Positions 7,975 to 16,595 are shown, counted from the first letter of the stretch. The stretch: DNA of 64,000 nt from Pseudomonas aylmerensis (GCF_001702265.1 NZ_MAUE01000045.1:186001-250000); one strand, 5' to 3'. The notes: generated by a model from the letters alone, not told the origin. Program-made: numbers and translations.

Positions 7975-8113
7975 CAGGTTTCCTGAACGAAGGCTGAAAA
8001 TATGGGCGCAAAGTCTAACAGGGCAGGGCGCAATGAATAAGAGCAATTATCGTTTGCTCGAATCCGATTCATTCCCGCTAGAATGACCGCACATTTTTTT
8101 CTGGAGGTGGCCA

Positions 8114-8677
8114 ATGCAGGCTCTCGACGCTTTGCTCAACCGTGTTTCCGTGCCGCGTCTACTGGAACCGGCACCGACCCAGGAGCAGCGTGATGTGCTG
8201 TTCGCCGCGGCCATGCGCGCGCCCGACCATGGTCAACTGCGCCCTTGGCGGTTCCTCACCGTAGAGGGTGCCGCCCGTGAGCAGATGGGCACCCTGCTGG
8301 CCGAAGCGGCGCGCCTGCAAGACCCCGACGCTGCGCAAGCGGTCATCGATAAGGCCCAGAACGGCCCATTGCGCGCGCCGCTGGTGGTGGTGGTGATTGC
8401 CCGCCTGCAGGAACACTTCAAGGTGCCCAAGTCCGAACAGCTGTTGGCAGCCGCCTGCGCGGCCCACGGTATTCTGCTGGCGGCCTATGCCCAGGGGATT
8501 GGTGCGGTGTGGCGCACGGGTGAACTGTCCTACTCGGCTCATGTCGCCAAAGGCCTGGGGCTGACGGCGGATGAGGAAGTGATTGGCTTCCTTTATTTGG
8601 GGACACCGCAGAACCCGCCGCGTACGGCCGCTAAAGAAGACCTGACACAGTTTGTCAGCGCCTGGACCGGTCTCTGA
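8114..8677 (+). CDS. YdjA-like nitroreductase-family protein
   Basis: 187 residues, about the usual length for the single-domain YdjA/nitroreductase fold. Seen: MRAPDHGQLRPWRF near residue 35 (FMN phosphate and ring contacts, S/D-H-G-x-x-P-W pattern), LLAAYAQGIGAVWRTGE around 125-140, and GFLYLGTP near 160, which are the three conserved FMN-binding blocks. It should be a cytosolic homodimeric FMN-dependent NAD(P)H oxidoreductase; the physiological substrate is unknown. The ATG follows TGGAGGTGG, a strong Shine-Dalgarno sequence. It is monocistronic, divergent from the di-heme lipoprotein operon, with a REP-type palindrome directly after its stop. Confidence 0.86.
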   Translation: MQALDALLNRVSVPRLLEPAPTQEQRDVLFAAAMRAPDHGQLRPWRFLTVEGAAREQMGTLLAEAARLQDPDAAQAVIDKAQNGPLRAPLVVVVIARLQEHFKVPKSEQLLAAACAAHGILLAAYAQGIGAVWRTGELSYSAHVAKGLGLTADEEVIGFLYLGTPQNPPRTAAKEDLTQFVSAWTGL

Positions 8678-8698
8678 ACCACCGCCGACCTGCGCTCT

Positions 8699-8787
8699 GT
8701 GGGGAGCTGGCTTGCCTGCGATAGCATCGACTCGGTTCTGTCAGGGACACCGGGTTGCGCGCCTCGCGGACAAGCCCGGCACCCACA
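8699..8787. repeat. REPIN-like inverted repeat between nitroreductase and chemoreceptor genes
   Basis: Two REP cores face each other: TGGGGAGCTGGCTTGCCTGC on the left and its approximate complement GCGGACAAGCCCGGCACCCA on the right, about 50 bases apart. The arms have several mismatches, so this copy looks old. Confidence 0.7.
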
Positions 8788-8813
8788 TGGCTCTCAGTGG
8801 TTTTGCCACCGAG

Positions 8814-10952
8814 TCAGACCTTGAACTGATCCATCAGCTTCATCTGCTGGCTGGCCAATGCATTGAGTTGGCTGCTGATGGCCGCCGACTCGGTGGCCTG
8901 GCCGGTGAGGGTTTCGGTCACGCCGCGAATCGCCGAGACGTTGCGATTGACCTCTTCGGCCACGGCGCTCTGTTGCTCGGCGGCGCTGGCGATCTGCAGG
9001 TTCATGTCGCTGATCACCGTCACGGCATCGCTGATCTTGCCCAGGGCTTGCACTGCCTGATGAATCTGCCCGGCGTTGCTCTGGGCCTGGTGCTGGCTGG
9101 AGTGCATGGTCGCCACCACGCCGCGGGTGCCGCTCTGGATCCGTTCGATCACCAGGCGGATTTCCTCCACGGAGTCCTGGGTACGCTTGGCCAGGTTGCG
9201 CACTTCGTCGGCGACGACTGCAAAGCCGCGCCCGCTTTCGCCGGCCCGGGCCGCTTCGATTGCCGCATTGAGGGCCAGCAGGTTGGTCTGTTCGGCGATG
9301 CTGCGGATCACTTCCAGCACTGAACCGATCTGCTCGCTGTTGACGGCCAGGGCTTCGACTTCACCCACGGCCTTGCTGACTTCCTCGGCGAGGGTGGTGA
9401 TGTCGCGGGTGCTCTGCTCGATGATCGACATGCCTTCACGCGCCGACTGATCGGCACCGCGTGCCGCGCTGGCGGCATTCGATGCACTGTTGGCAACGTC
9501 ATGGGCGGTGGCGCTCATCTCGTTGGAGGCCGTGGCGACCTGGTCGATTTCGCGGAATTGCACCTGCATGCCTTCGCTGGTCTGGCGCGCGATGGCCGAG
9601 GACTGGTCGGCGGTACCACGCGCCTCGGTGATGCTTTGCTTGATCTGCGCAATGGTCGGTTGCAACTTGTCGAGGAAGCGGTTGAACCAGTTCACCAACT
9701 CGCCCAGTTCATCGTGCTTGGCGTAGGCCAGGCGCTGGGTGAGGTCGCCGTCACCACTGGCGATGTCCTTGAGCATCGCGGCCACGCCGTTGATCGGCCG
9801 GGTCACACCGGTGGCCGTCAGCCAGATCAGCAGCAGGCCCAGCAAGCCGGCGGCGGCGCCTACCAGCAGCGCCTTCAAGGTGCCCGAGGCCTGGGCCTTG
9901 TCGAGCAGCGCCTGCAGCTTCACGGTGTCGGCCAGCATCACGTCCTTGGGCAGCTTGATCACGACGCCCCAGGACTTGGCATCGGCAATCGGCTTGACCG
10001 GATAGACCGCGCGAATCGTGTCGTCCTGCGCGCGGATCATGCGGGTGTCACTGGCCAGCAGTTGCACGATTTCCTTGCCCTCGGCACCGAGGGTATCGAT
10101 CAGGTTTTTCCCGACTTTGGCCGGTTCACCGCTGTAGGCCGCGATCAAGCCGCTGCTGGCGAGAATCTCCAGGTGCGCGGCACTGTTGAACAAGTCTTTC
10201 TGTGCCGCATCGGTGGCCGCTTGCAGGGCGGTGAGGGCGATGTCGATGCCGACCACGCCGATGACTTTGCCGTCCACCAGCAGTGGCAGGGAAAGGGTGG
10301 TCATCAGCACCGGTTTGCCGGCCACCGTGTCTTCGTAGGGGTCGAGCAGGCAAATACGGCGGGTATCGCGTGGGCAGGTGTACCAGATGTTGTAGGGCGT
10401 GCCGCTGAGGTTGAGGGTGGTCTTGGTCAGGTCGTCCTCGACCATGATGGTGTTCAAACCTTCGCCACCGGCGCGGCTCCAGTAACTGGAGAAACGGCCT
10501 TTTTCGTTGGAGGCGCGTGCCTTGTCGTCGACGAATTCGCTGTCCTTGCCATCCAGCCCATTAGGTTCGAACGACAGCCAGATACCCAGCACCTTGTCAT
10601 TGCGTTCGAAGGCAGTTTTAAGGCTCTGGTTGAGTTCTTCGCGCAAGGCGCCGGGCGCGAGGTCGCGCTTGGCTGCCAGAGTGCGCAGGTCTTTGACCTG
10701 GTCGCCGAGGGCGACCACGGCGACCAGGCTGTCGCCGAAGGTTTTCTGCAATTGCACGGCTTGCTCGGCGGCCTTGGCCTGCAACAGTTGTTCGACACTG
10801 GCGGTGAGCATGTGCGAGCTGGAATCGCTGACCAACTGATCATTCTGAGCGGTGTTGTAGAGGTTGATGCTGACAACCAGCGCAATCACCCCCAACAGGC
10901 AAAGGCCGGACAACAGCACGATTTTCAGGCGGATGGAGAGGGTGTTGAACAT
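8814..10952 (-). CDS. Methyl-accepting chemotaxis protein with dCache sensor
   Basis: 712 residues from the ATG at 10952; the longer frame adds a leader without a Shine-Dalgarno sequence. TM1 (about 8-30) is followed by a periplasmic dCache-like domain to about residue 365 (segments VLGIWLSFEPNGLDG, YTCPRDTRRICLLDPYEDTV, IGVVGIDIALTALQ), TM2 (about 365-388), HAMP, and an MA signalling domain whose hairpin tip contains EQTNLLALNAAIEAARAGE. The protein ends in MDQFKV with no CheR pentapeptide. The ligand is not predictable: the loop GTPYNIWYTCPRDT does not follow the amino-acid-type dCache motif seen in the chemoreceptor at 50745-52634. A sigma-28-like promoter precedes it. Confidence 0.9.
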   Translation of the reverse strand: MFNTLSIRLKIVLLSGLCLLGVIALVVSINLYNTAQNDQLVSDSSSHMLTASVEQLLQAKAAEQAVQLQKTFGDSLVAVVALGDQVKDLRTLAAKRDLAPGALREELNQSLKTAFERNDKVLGIWLSFEPNGLDGKDSEFVDDKARASNEKGRFSSYWSRAGGEGLNTIMVEDDLTKTTLNLSGTPYNIWYTCPRDTRRICLLDPYEDTVAGKPVLMTTLSLPLLVDGKVIGVVGIDIALTALQAATDAAQKDLFNSAAHLEILASSGLIAAYSGEPAKVGKNLIDTLGAEGKEIVQLLASDTRMIRAQDDTIRAVYPVKPIADAKSWGVVIKLPKDVMLADTVKLQALLDKAQASGTLKALLVGAAAGLLGLLLIWLTATGVTRPINGVAAMLKDIASGDGDLTQRLAYAKHDELGELVNWFNRFLDKLQPTIAQIKQSITEARGTADQSSAIARQTSEGMQVQFREIDQVATASNEMSATAHDVANSASNAASAARGADQSAREGMSIIEQSTRDITTLAEEVSKAVGEVEALAVNSEQIGSVLEVIRSIAEQTNLLALNAAIEAARAGESGRGFAVVADEVRNLAKRTQDSVEEIRLVIERIQSGTRGVVATMHSSQHQAQSNAGQIHQAVQALGKISDAVTVISDMNLQIASAAEQQSAVAEEVNRNVSAIRGVTETLTGQATESAAISSQLNALASQQMKLMDQFKV

Positions 10953-11023
10953 AGGCTCACTCGCGAATGGACTTGTTGGAAGGCACGCAGTGCAGGCCAA
11001 GTCCATTCAGCGCTATGTCTGGA

Positions 11024-11050
11024 ACATCGGCGTAACAAATCATTTCATGA
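11024..11050 (-). promoter_or_regulatory. Putative sigma-28 (FliA) promoter for the chemoreceptor gene
   Basis: On the minus strand the sequence reads TCATGAAA, eleven bases, then GCCGATGT. The flagellar sigma consensus is TAAAGTTT-N11-GCCGATAA, so the -10 matches in six of eight positions and the spacer is exact. It lies about 70 bases upstream of the chemoreceptor ATG, as expected for a motility-regulon gene. Confidence 0.55.
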
Positions 11051-11091
11051 GAAGCAGGCGATGAGCGGTAGGAAAACGGCTACAGCCAGTG

Positions 11092-11493
11092 CTACGCGGG
11101 CTCTGCAAGCCGTTCAGGGCGTGACCAGATCCATAGGTTGCCCAGGCTCATCCCGGCAATGGCCAGGTAGATCGGCCAGCCATGATCGAGCATCACCAGC
11201 ATCAGGATGGCGCACAGCAGCATGCTCACCGTGGCGCTGACCTTGGCCCGGCGCGCGATGATCTTGCCGTTGCGCCAGTTGAACAGGATCGGGCCGAACA
11301 GGCGGTGGTTTTCCAGCCAGGCGCTCAGGCGCGGCGAGCTTTTGGTCGCGGCCCACGCGGCCAGCAGGATGAACTCGGTGGTCGGCAAGCCCGGTATGAC
11401 AATCGCCACCAATCCGATGCCCAGGCTGACGTAGGCCAGCAGGCCGAAAAGGATCTGTGCGATTTTCGAGGTGGATTGGGTTTTGCCGGTCAT
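11092..11493 (-). CDS. YbaN-like DUF454 small membrane protein
   Basis: 133 residues from the ATG at 11493. The characteristic DUF454 motif GLVAIVIPGLPTTEFILLAAWAA (about 27-49; quoted as GLVAIVIPGLPTTEF) and the F/L-x-x-W-L-x-x-H/N pattern (SAWLENHRLFGPILFNWRNG) are clear. Three or four TM helices are visible (about 10-30, 30-50, 85-105, 105-122). YbaN-family proteins are inner-membrane proteins of unknown function, frequently beside heme or iron genes. Here it is the last gene of the heme island, 115 bases after hemO, with a REPIN between. No strong Shine-Dalgarno sequence precedes the ATG. A functional link to heme handling is suggested only by position. Confidence 0.82.
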   Translation of the reverse strand: MTGKTQSTSKIAQILFGLLAYVSLGIGLVAIVIPGLPTTEFILLAAWAATKSSPRLSAWLENHRLFGPILFNWRNGKIIARRAKVSATVSMLLCAILMLVMLDHGWPIYLAIAGMSLGNLWIWSRPERLAEPA

Positions 11494-11530
11494 GGGAAGC
11501 AATTTGCAGAAGGAAAGGGTTGCGTACTCG

Positions 11531-11596
11531 GTAGTAGCGGGCTTGCTGGCGATGGCGTCCGTGAAGCTGCTATCGCCGGCAAGCCTGTTCCTACCG
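11531..11596. repeat. REPIN-like palindrome between hemO and the YbaN-like gene
   Basis: Arms GGTAGTAGCGGGCTTGCTGG and CCGGCAAGCCTGTTCCTACC are complementary with one or two mismatches and are separated by about 26 bases. It could form a stem in the hemO 3' region and reduce readthrough into the YbaN-like gene. Confidence 0.72.
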
Positions 11597-11608
11597 AGGG
11601 GGTTCGAG

Positions 11609-12217
11609 TCAGGCCAGTTCAGGGGCGCTAGCGTACGCCTGTTCCAGCAACACGGTGAAGCGCACAAACGCGTCGATCGCACCTTTTTCCACTGCGGCTT
11701 CCTCTTCGGCGCTGAATTCCAGGCCGTCCAGGGTACGAGTAAAGCTTTTCCAGCCTTCGGCACGACCGCCGGCCGGCTCACCCAGGTGGCGTGCACCGAA
11801 GGTTTCGCTCAGTCCCAGGCCCACGGCGCGCTTGATCAGGAACGCAGCGCCCAGCTTGGAGCCTTCGGACACGAACAGCCAGCCCAGGGCTTCGGCCTTG
11901 CTCGGGTTCTTCACCGCACCGGCGACCGGCGCTGGCACGTCGGTGTCCAGGTCGCCCAGGTCCAGCTTGGCGGCTTCGGCGCGGCAGCGCTCGGCCAGGT
12001 CCGGCACGATCTTGATCAGTTCGGCATCGTTGTAGAGGCTCACCAGTTCCGACTGGAACAGGTACTGCGCGACCACGAAGCGGGCGAAGTTGGCTTGGGT
12101 TTCAAACGGGGCGTGTGCCTTGACCAGTGCGTCCAGCTTGGTGTGTGGCTCGTTGGTGATCTGGTTCAGGCGCTGGGAGCGCAGGCTCGGGCGTTCTGCG
12201 GTAGAGGAAGCGGTCAT
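11609..12217 (-). CDS. hemO: Biliverdin-producing heme oxygenase
   Basis: 202 residues, matching bacterial heme oxygenases of the PigA/HemO type. The proximal heme ligand is H25 in TNEPHTKLD. The distal helix is recognisable in GWLFVSEGSKLGAAFLIKRAVGLGL, with the flexible glycine-containing stretch around G-S-K-L-G-A. The enzyme opens heme to biliverdin, CO and Fe(II) in the cytosol, freeing iron from imported heme. The ATG at 12217 follows AAGGACTTTTTC; the frame extends upstream to 12298 without support. It lies downstream of the TonB heme receptor in the same orientation, but a terminator-like hairpin separates them, so it may be attenuated or have its own promoter. Confidence 0.92.
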   Translation of the reverse strand: MTASSTAERPSLRSQRLNQITNEPHTKLDALVKAHAPFETQANFARFVVAQYLFQSELVSLYNDAELIKIVPDLAERCRAEAAKLDLGDLDTDVPAPVAGAVKNPSKAEALGWLFVSEGSKLGAAFLIKRAVGLGLSETFGARHLGEPAGGRAEGWKSFTRTLDGLEFSAEEEAAVEKGAIDAFVRFTVLLEQAYASAPELA

Positions 12218-12301
12218 GAAAAAGTCCTTGAGAAGAGGAGCGCCTTGGTGCTCTGAAAGAGAGCTGTTATCAACTAGACGAACAAGAAGACGCGGCACAG
12301 T

Positions 12302-12342
12302 AAAAAATCCTCACCCCGGCGCTGAAAATCGACGAGGTGAGG
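12302..12342 (-). terminator. Terminator-like hairpin between the heme receptor gene and hemO
   Basis: On the minus strand, CCTCACC and GGTGAGG form a seven-pair stem around a loop of about 20 bases, followed by A and six T. It starts ten bases after the receptor stop, so it would end receptor transcription or lower hemO expression. Confidence 0.7.
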
Positions 12343-12352
12343 GTGGGCGTTA

Positions 12353-14917
12353 TCAGATGTCCCAGATCACGTTGATCGCAAAGTTGCGACCGGGCTGGGT
12401 CAGGCGGTCAAGGTTGGCGGGCGCGGTCACACCGGCTTCGCCGACGCCGTCGTAGCTGCGCACGTCATCCCAGTTCCAGTATTTCTTGTCGGTCAGGTTG
12501 TACAGGCCGCCGTTGATGGTCACGTCGTTGGTGACCTTGTAGAAGCCGGTCAGGTCGACGATGCCAAAGCCGGGCGTCTTGAAGGGCGCGCCAGTGCTGC
12601 CGTCGGGCGCATGGAAGGTGGTGCTGTCGACGCGATCCTGCTTCTTCACCAGGGTCCAGCTGACCAGCGCCCCGTATTGCGCTTGCTCATAGCCCAGGCC
12701 GAAGACGCCCTTGAGCGGGTTGACGCTGTTGAGCGGCTCGCCATTGTCGTCGTTGCGGCCATAGGTGTAGCCAACCGAGCCCTGGGTGTACAGGCCTTGC
12801 GGTGCGCCGAAGGCGTCCAGGTCCAGGCGCCCTTTGGCTTCGATCCCCTTGATGGTCGCGTGCTTGATATTGTTGGCTTCGAATTGCTGTGCGGTGCCGC
12901 CGGCGACGGAGGCGTCCTCGTCGATGAAGTCGCGGTATTTGTTGTAGAACACTGCGATATCAAACGAACCGGAATCGAAGTTGCCGCGAATCCCGGTTTC
13001 CACGCCCTTGCTGCTTTCTGGCTTGAGATTCGGGTTGGGCTCGACGGTGTAGCCCTGCTGCAGGTTTTCAAAGCGGCCGTACAAGGCTTTGGCCGACGGG
13101 GTGCGGAAGCCTTCAGCGTATTGGCCGAACCAGGTGTACTGGTCGGTCAGCGCATAGGTCAGGCCGAATTTCGGCGTGACGCGGTGCCAGGTTTTTTCCT
13201 TGTCACTGTGGGCGTAGATCCGCGTCGGGTCGACGGTGTTGAGGAACTCATCAGTCAACTTGGGCTTGAGTTGGGTGTAGTCGTAGCGCACGGCGGGCAG
13301 GAAGGTCCACTTGTCCCAGGTGATCTGGTCCTGTGCGAACAGCGAATACGTGTTGATGGTCGGGTCCGGGAAATCGCTGGCCTTCTTCACGCTGTCGCTG
13401 GCGATCGGGCTGGGTGCGCCGATGGCCGTGCAACCGCCGCCGACAGCCAGGCAGGTCGCGGCGCCTTCGCGGGAGCCGGTGACCTTCTGCTGCTTGAGGG
13501 TGGTGCCATAGGTCACTTGGTGATCGGTTTCGCCGATGCTGAAGGCCTTGTCCAGCTGGGCATCGAAGACCCATTGCTTTTCTTCGTACAGGGTCTCGCG
13601 GGTGCGCAGGACTCGGCGGGACGGCTGGTAGATCTCGGCGGTGGACTGGTCCGTCTTGGCGATCTGGTAGTTGAGGCTGGTCTTGATCTGATCGGCTATC
13701 GGTGAGTCCAGGGCGAAGCGGTTTTCGATGCCAAAACGCTCGCGGGTGATGGTGTCGTTGCCCGAACGAGCCCGGTAGAAATTGAAGCCGCGTCCGCCGG
13801 TGAACGGGCCGCCCACGGCATTCATGAGGTTGACGTCGCGATCGTCCTTGTACTTCTCGTACGTCAGGCCGAGGCGATTGTCATCACCATAGTTCCAGCC
13901 CAGCTTGGCCAGCACGTTGGTCGTGCGCGCGTCTTCCGGGTTGGCGCCGGTGCGGGCCAGGCCGGTGGCATTGTTGCCGTCGTAGGACTCCATCTCGTGG
14001 CCATTGCGCTGGCTCAGGTGCAGCAAACCGTCGACGTCCTGCACGCGGCCGGCGACGGTGCCGGAAGTCAGCCAGCTGTCGTCGGCGGAGCTGTAGCCGG
14101 TCTTCAGGCGGGCGCCGACGTCCTGGCCGGGCTTGATGATGTCATCGGGATCGAGGGTGAAGTAGCTCACCGCGCCACCAATCGCGCTGCTGCCGTACAG
14201 GGCCGAGGCCGGGCCGCGCAGGATCTCCACGCGCTTGACGATTTCGGGGTCGACGTAGTTGCGGCGGGTCTTGGCGTAGGGGCCGTTGAAGAAGTTGTCC
14301 GGCACTTCCACGCCGTCGACCTGGGTGAGGATGCGGTCGCCATCGATGCCGCGAATGTTGTAGCCCGAATTGCTCGAGCGGCCACCGGCACCGCCCACCG
14401 AGACGTTGGGTTCGTAACGCACCAGTTCACGAATGGTATTCACGTTCTGGCGGTCCAGCTCTTCGCGTTCCTGCACGGTCACGGTGCTCGGCACGCTGCT
14501 GATGTTCTGCTCATTCCGGGTGGCGCTGATGGTGACCTGTTGCAGGTTGAGGGCGCCGCCCGCCGCGCGCTTTTCCAGCACGATGTTGTTGCTGCCCAGT
14601 TTGCGGTAGCTCAGGTTGGTCCCCACCAACAGCCGGTCCAGGGCTTTCTCCGCTGACAACGGGCCGCGCACGCCCGGGGACGACACACCCTGGCCGAGTT
14701 CCGCCGGCAGGCCGACTTGCCAGCCGGTCACCGCGGTGAAGGCGTTGAGCGCCGAGACCAGCGGCTGTTGCTCGATGCTGAAGGTGTAATTGCCGTGGCT
14801 GCGCTGCACCGGTTCAGCGGCGGTGGCCGCCATGACCGGCGTGCCGGCCAGCAGGATGGCCGCAGTCAGCAGGGACAGGACGGGCGAAGAGGGCCGGCGG
14901 TTGAAACGAGAGGACAT
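12353..14917 (-). CDS. TonB-dependent heme/hemoprotein receptor with STN signalling domain
   Basis: 854 residues from the ATG at 14917. A signal peptide (LSLLTAAILLAGTPVMAATA) is followed by an STN domain (about 40-110: YTFSIEQQPLVSALNAFTAVTGWQ as start), which contacts the FecR-like regulator; a TonB box region LQQVTISATRNEQ; a plug (about 130-250, with IRGIDGDRILTQVDGVEVPD and VKRVEILRGPASALYGS); and a beta-barrel ending in the outer-membrane signature NFAINVIWDI with terminal hydrophobic residue I. NPNLKPESSKGVETG is the typical barrel motif of hemoglobin/transferrin receptor family members. Genomic order sigma-antisigma-receptor-hemO strongly supports heme or hemoprotein uptake; HxuA and HasR-type receptors are the likely relatives. 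Confidence 0.9.
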   Translation of the reverse strand: MSSRFNRRPSSPVLSLLTAAILLAGTPVMAATAAEPVQRSHGNYTFSIEQQPLVSALNAFTAVTGWQVGLPAELGQGVSSPGVRGPLSAEKALDRLLVGTNLSYRKLGSNNIVLEKRAAGGALNLQQVTISATRNEQNISSVPSTVTVQEREELDRQNVNTIRELVRYEPNVSVGGAGGRSSNSGYNIRGIDGDRILTQVDGVEVPDNFFNGPYAKTRRNYVDPEIVKRVEILRGPASALYGSSAIGGAVSYFTLDPDDIIKPGQDVGARLKTGYSSADDSWLTSGTVAGRVQDVDGLLHLSQRNGHEMESYDGNNATGLARTGANPEDARTTNVLAKLGWNYGDDNRLGLTYEKYKDDRDVNLMNAVGGPFTGGRGFNFYRARSGNDTITRERFGIENRFALDSPIADQIKTSLNYQIAKTDQSTAEIYQPSRRVLRTRETLYEEKQWVFDAQLDKAFSIGETDHQVTYGTTLKQQKVTGSREGAATCLAVGGGCTAIGAPSPIASDSVKKASDFPDPTINTYSLFAQDQITWDKWTFLPAVRYDYTQLKPKLTDEFLNTVDPTRIYAHSDKEKTWHRVTPKFGLTYALTDQYTWFGQYAEGFRTPSAKALYGRFENLQQGYTVEPNPNLKPESSKGVETGIRGNFDSGSFDIAVFYNKYRDFIDEDASVAGGTAQQFEANNIKHATIKGIEAKGRLDLDAFGAPQGLYTQGSVGYTYGRNDDNGEPLNSVNPLKGVFGLGYEQAQYGALVSWTLVKKQDRVDSTTFHAPDGSTGAPFKTPGFGIVDLTGFYKVTNDVTINGGLYNLTDKKYWNWDDVRSYDGVGEAGVTAPANLDRLTQPGRNFAINVIWDI

Positions 14918-15016
14918 CGAGAGCGCTCCGGAAGGTACGAATCTTATAGTTGCGAACCGAATCAAATAGGAATCAGTTGCATTGGCTAAGACGAGACGTA
15001 CCGCCGAAGGCTATCG

Positions 15017-15035
15017 AGTAAAAATAATTCTCATT
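15017..15035 (-). promoter_or_regulatory. Putative Fur box upstream of the heme receptor gene
   Basis: Read on the minus strand it is AATGAGAATTATTTTTACT, which matches 16 of 19 positions of AATGAGAATNATTCTCATT. It touches the stop codon of the anti-sigma gene and lies about 100 bases upstream of the receptor ATG, suggesting a second iron-repressed promoter inside the island. Confidence 0.65.
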
Positions 15036-16003
15036 TAGTTGAGGATCACCAGCGCCGGGTATTCCGACAGTTTGGCCGAGGTGATGTGGGCCAGGGAGCG
15101 CACCACGTCCAGGGGCTGGTCGAGGCGGTAGTTGCCGGTGACGGCAACGCTGGCGAGCTTGTCGTTGGTGTTGACGATCCAGCCGGGGTAATAGCGACGC
15201 AGCTCGGCGAGCACTTCGCTCATCGGGCAGTTTTCGAAAATCAGCCGGCCCTGCACCCAGGCCAGGTCCTTGTTGGCATCCAGCTTGGCCGGTGGACCGA
15301 AGCCCTTGGGCCCGATGCGGATGCTTTCGCCGGCGCTCAAGCGCACGCGGGCATCGTCGAAGGTGTTGCTCAGGTCCACGTCGCCGCGCTGCACCTGCAC
15401 CTGGGCTTCGCCGTTGAGGTAGCGCACCGCGAAAGCGGTATCACGCACGCTGGCGCGCACGGGGCCGGCGTCGATTTCCAGCGGCAGGCCATGGTTGGGC
15501 ACGATTTCGAAGAACGCTTCGCCCTGGTAGAGGCGGGCGATGCGCTGATGATCCTTGATGCTGCTGGAAAACGCCGAGTTGGTGTTGAGCAACACTTTCG
15601 AGCCGTCGTCCAGTTGCAGGCGCTGGCGTTCACCGACCACGGTGAGGTGGTCGGCCTGCAGGCGCACCGGCAGGTTGCTGAAGCTGAACAGGCCGATCAG
15701 CAGCACGGCGGCGGTGGCCAGTGGTTTCCAGTGCGGCCGGATACGACGCCAGGCACTGGGCTTGCGCGGCGCGGCGAGGGCGACGGCGGCGCTGTGCACG
15801 GGCGCGGCGCCCCAGGCAGCCTGGGCTTTGCCAAACGCGTGAACATGCGCAGGGTCCTGTGCCAGCCACGCTTCAAATTCGGCTTGCTGCCCGGGCTGCG
15901 GGCACTGCAGGGCGATCAGCCAGTCGAGGGCTTGGTCCATAGCCATGTCTTGCAACACCTCATGAGCCAGCTCATGGGGGCGCAGTTTATTCGGGTCCGT
16001 CAC
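15035..16003 (-). CDS. FecR-like anti-sigma factor / signal-transducing membrane protein
   Basis: 322 residues starting at a GTG that follows GAGGAACACC. An N-terminal cytosolic sigma-binding domain (about 1-80; ALDWLIALQCPQPGQQAEFEAWLAQ has the conserved W-L pattern of FecR N-domains) precedes one TM helix (about 93-110, TAAVLLIGLFSFSNLPV). The periplasmic FecR domain (about 125-215) contains VGERQRLQLDDGSKVLLNTNS and QGEAFFEIV, and a C-terminal STN-contact region (DUF4974-like) ends in YPALVILN. It should bind the receptor STN domain and control the adjacent ECF sigma factor when heme is bound. The gap to the sigma gene stop is 73 bases. Confidence 0.9.
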   Translation of the reverse strand: MTDPNKLRPHELAHEVLQDMAMDQALDWLIALQCPQPGQQAEFEAWLAQDPAHVHAFGKAQAAWGAAPVHSAAVALAAPRKPSAWRRIRPHWKPLATAAVLLIGLFSFSNLPVRLQADHLTVVGERQRLQLDDGSKVLLNTNSAFSSSIKDHQRIARLYQGEAFFEIVPNHGLPLEIDAGPVRASVRDTAFAVRYLNGEAQVQVQRGDVDLSNTFDDARVRLSAGESIRIGPKGFGPPAKLDANKDLAWVQGRLIFENCPMSEVLAELRRYYPGWIVNTNDKLASVAVTGNYRLDQPLDVVRSLAHITSAKLSEYPALVILN

Positions 16004-16076
16004 GGTGTTCCTCGGGTCTTCGCCACGTTCTATTCAAATGTCCTACAGCCTTGGGTGACATTTCTGTCGGTGAAGC

Positions 16077-16595
16077 TTAAGGCCGATCCAGCCTTTGGGC
16101 CACACCTACGCAGATGGCCATGATCAATTTCAGTTCCTTTTGTACGGTGCTCAAGGACACTTCCAATTGGTCGGCAATCTCCTGGTAGCTGCAGCCGTGC
16201 AGGCGGCTGAGGATGAAAATCTGCTGTTGGCGGGCGCTCAGTTGACCGAGGCTGACACTCAGGTGCTCCAACAGTTGCTCGGCTTGGGTCGCGTCTTCGG
16301 GCGTGCTGATGGGGGCGGCGACGCTTTGCAGGACGTCCAGCGGGACATCTTCCTGCAGCGTGCGCGCCTGGATCCGACGCGCGCGCAAGTGGTCGAGTGC
16401 GAGGTTGCGCGCGGTCTGGTAGACGAAAGGTTCAAGATGATCGATCGGCCGCTCGCTGAGGGCTCGGGTCACGCGCAGGTAGGTTTCCTGCAAGAGGTCC
16501 TCGGCGGTGCTGTGGTTATTCACCATCCGCTGCAACGTGCGAAGCAGAATCACCCGTTGGGTGAGGAAGACGTGGTTGAAGCGAGATTGGCTCAC
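16077..16595 (-). CDS. FecI-like ECF sigma-70 factor (heme cell-surface signalling)
   Basis: 172 residues from a GTG start. Region 2 spans about 10-75 (AEDLLQETYLRVTRAL and FVYQTARNLALDHLRARR) and region 4 about 110-165 (LSARQQQIFILSRLHGCSYQEIADQLEVSLSTVQKEL). This is the size and architecture of iron-starvation sigma factors. The gene pairs with the FecR-like gene and the STN-bearing receptor, giving a complete surface-signalling set like Hxu or Has of P. aeruginosa. It lies just downstream of a near-perfect Fur box, so its own transcription should be iron repressed. The GTG lacks a strong Shine-Dalgarno sequence, which may keep sigma levels low. Confidence 0.9.
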   Translation of the reverse strand: MSQSRFNHVFLTQRVILLRTLQRMVNNHSTAEDLLQETYLRVTRALSERPIDHLEPFVYQTARNLALDHLRARRIQARTLQEDVPLDVLQSVAAPISTPEDATQAEQLLEHLSVSLGQLSARQQQIFILSRLHGCSYQEIADQLEVSLSTVQKELKLIMAICVGVAQRLDRP

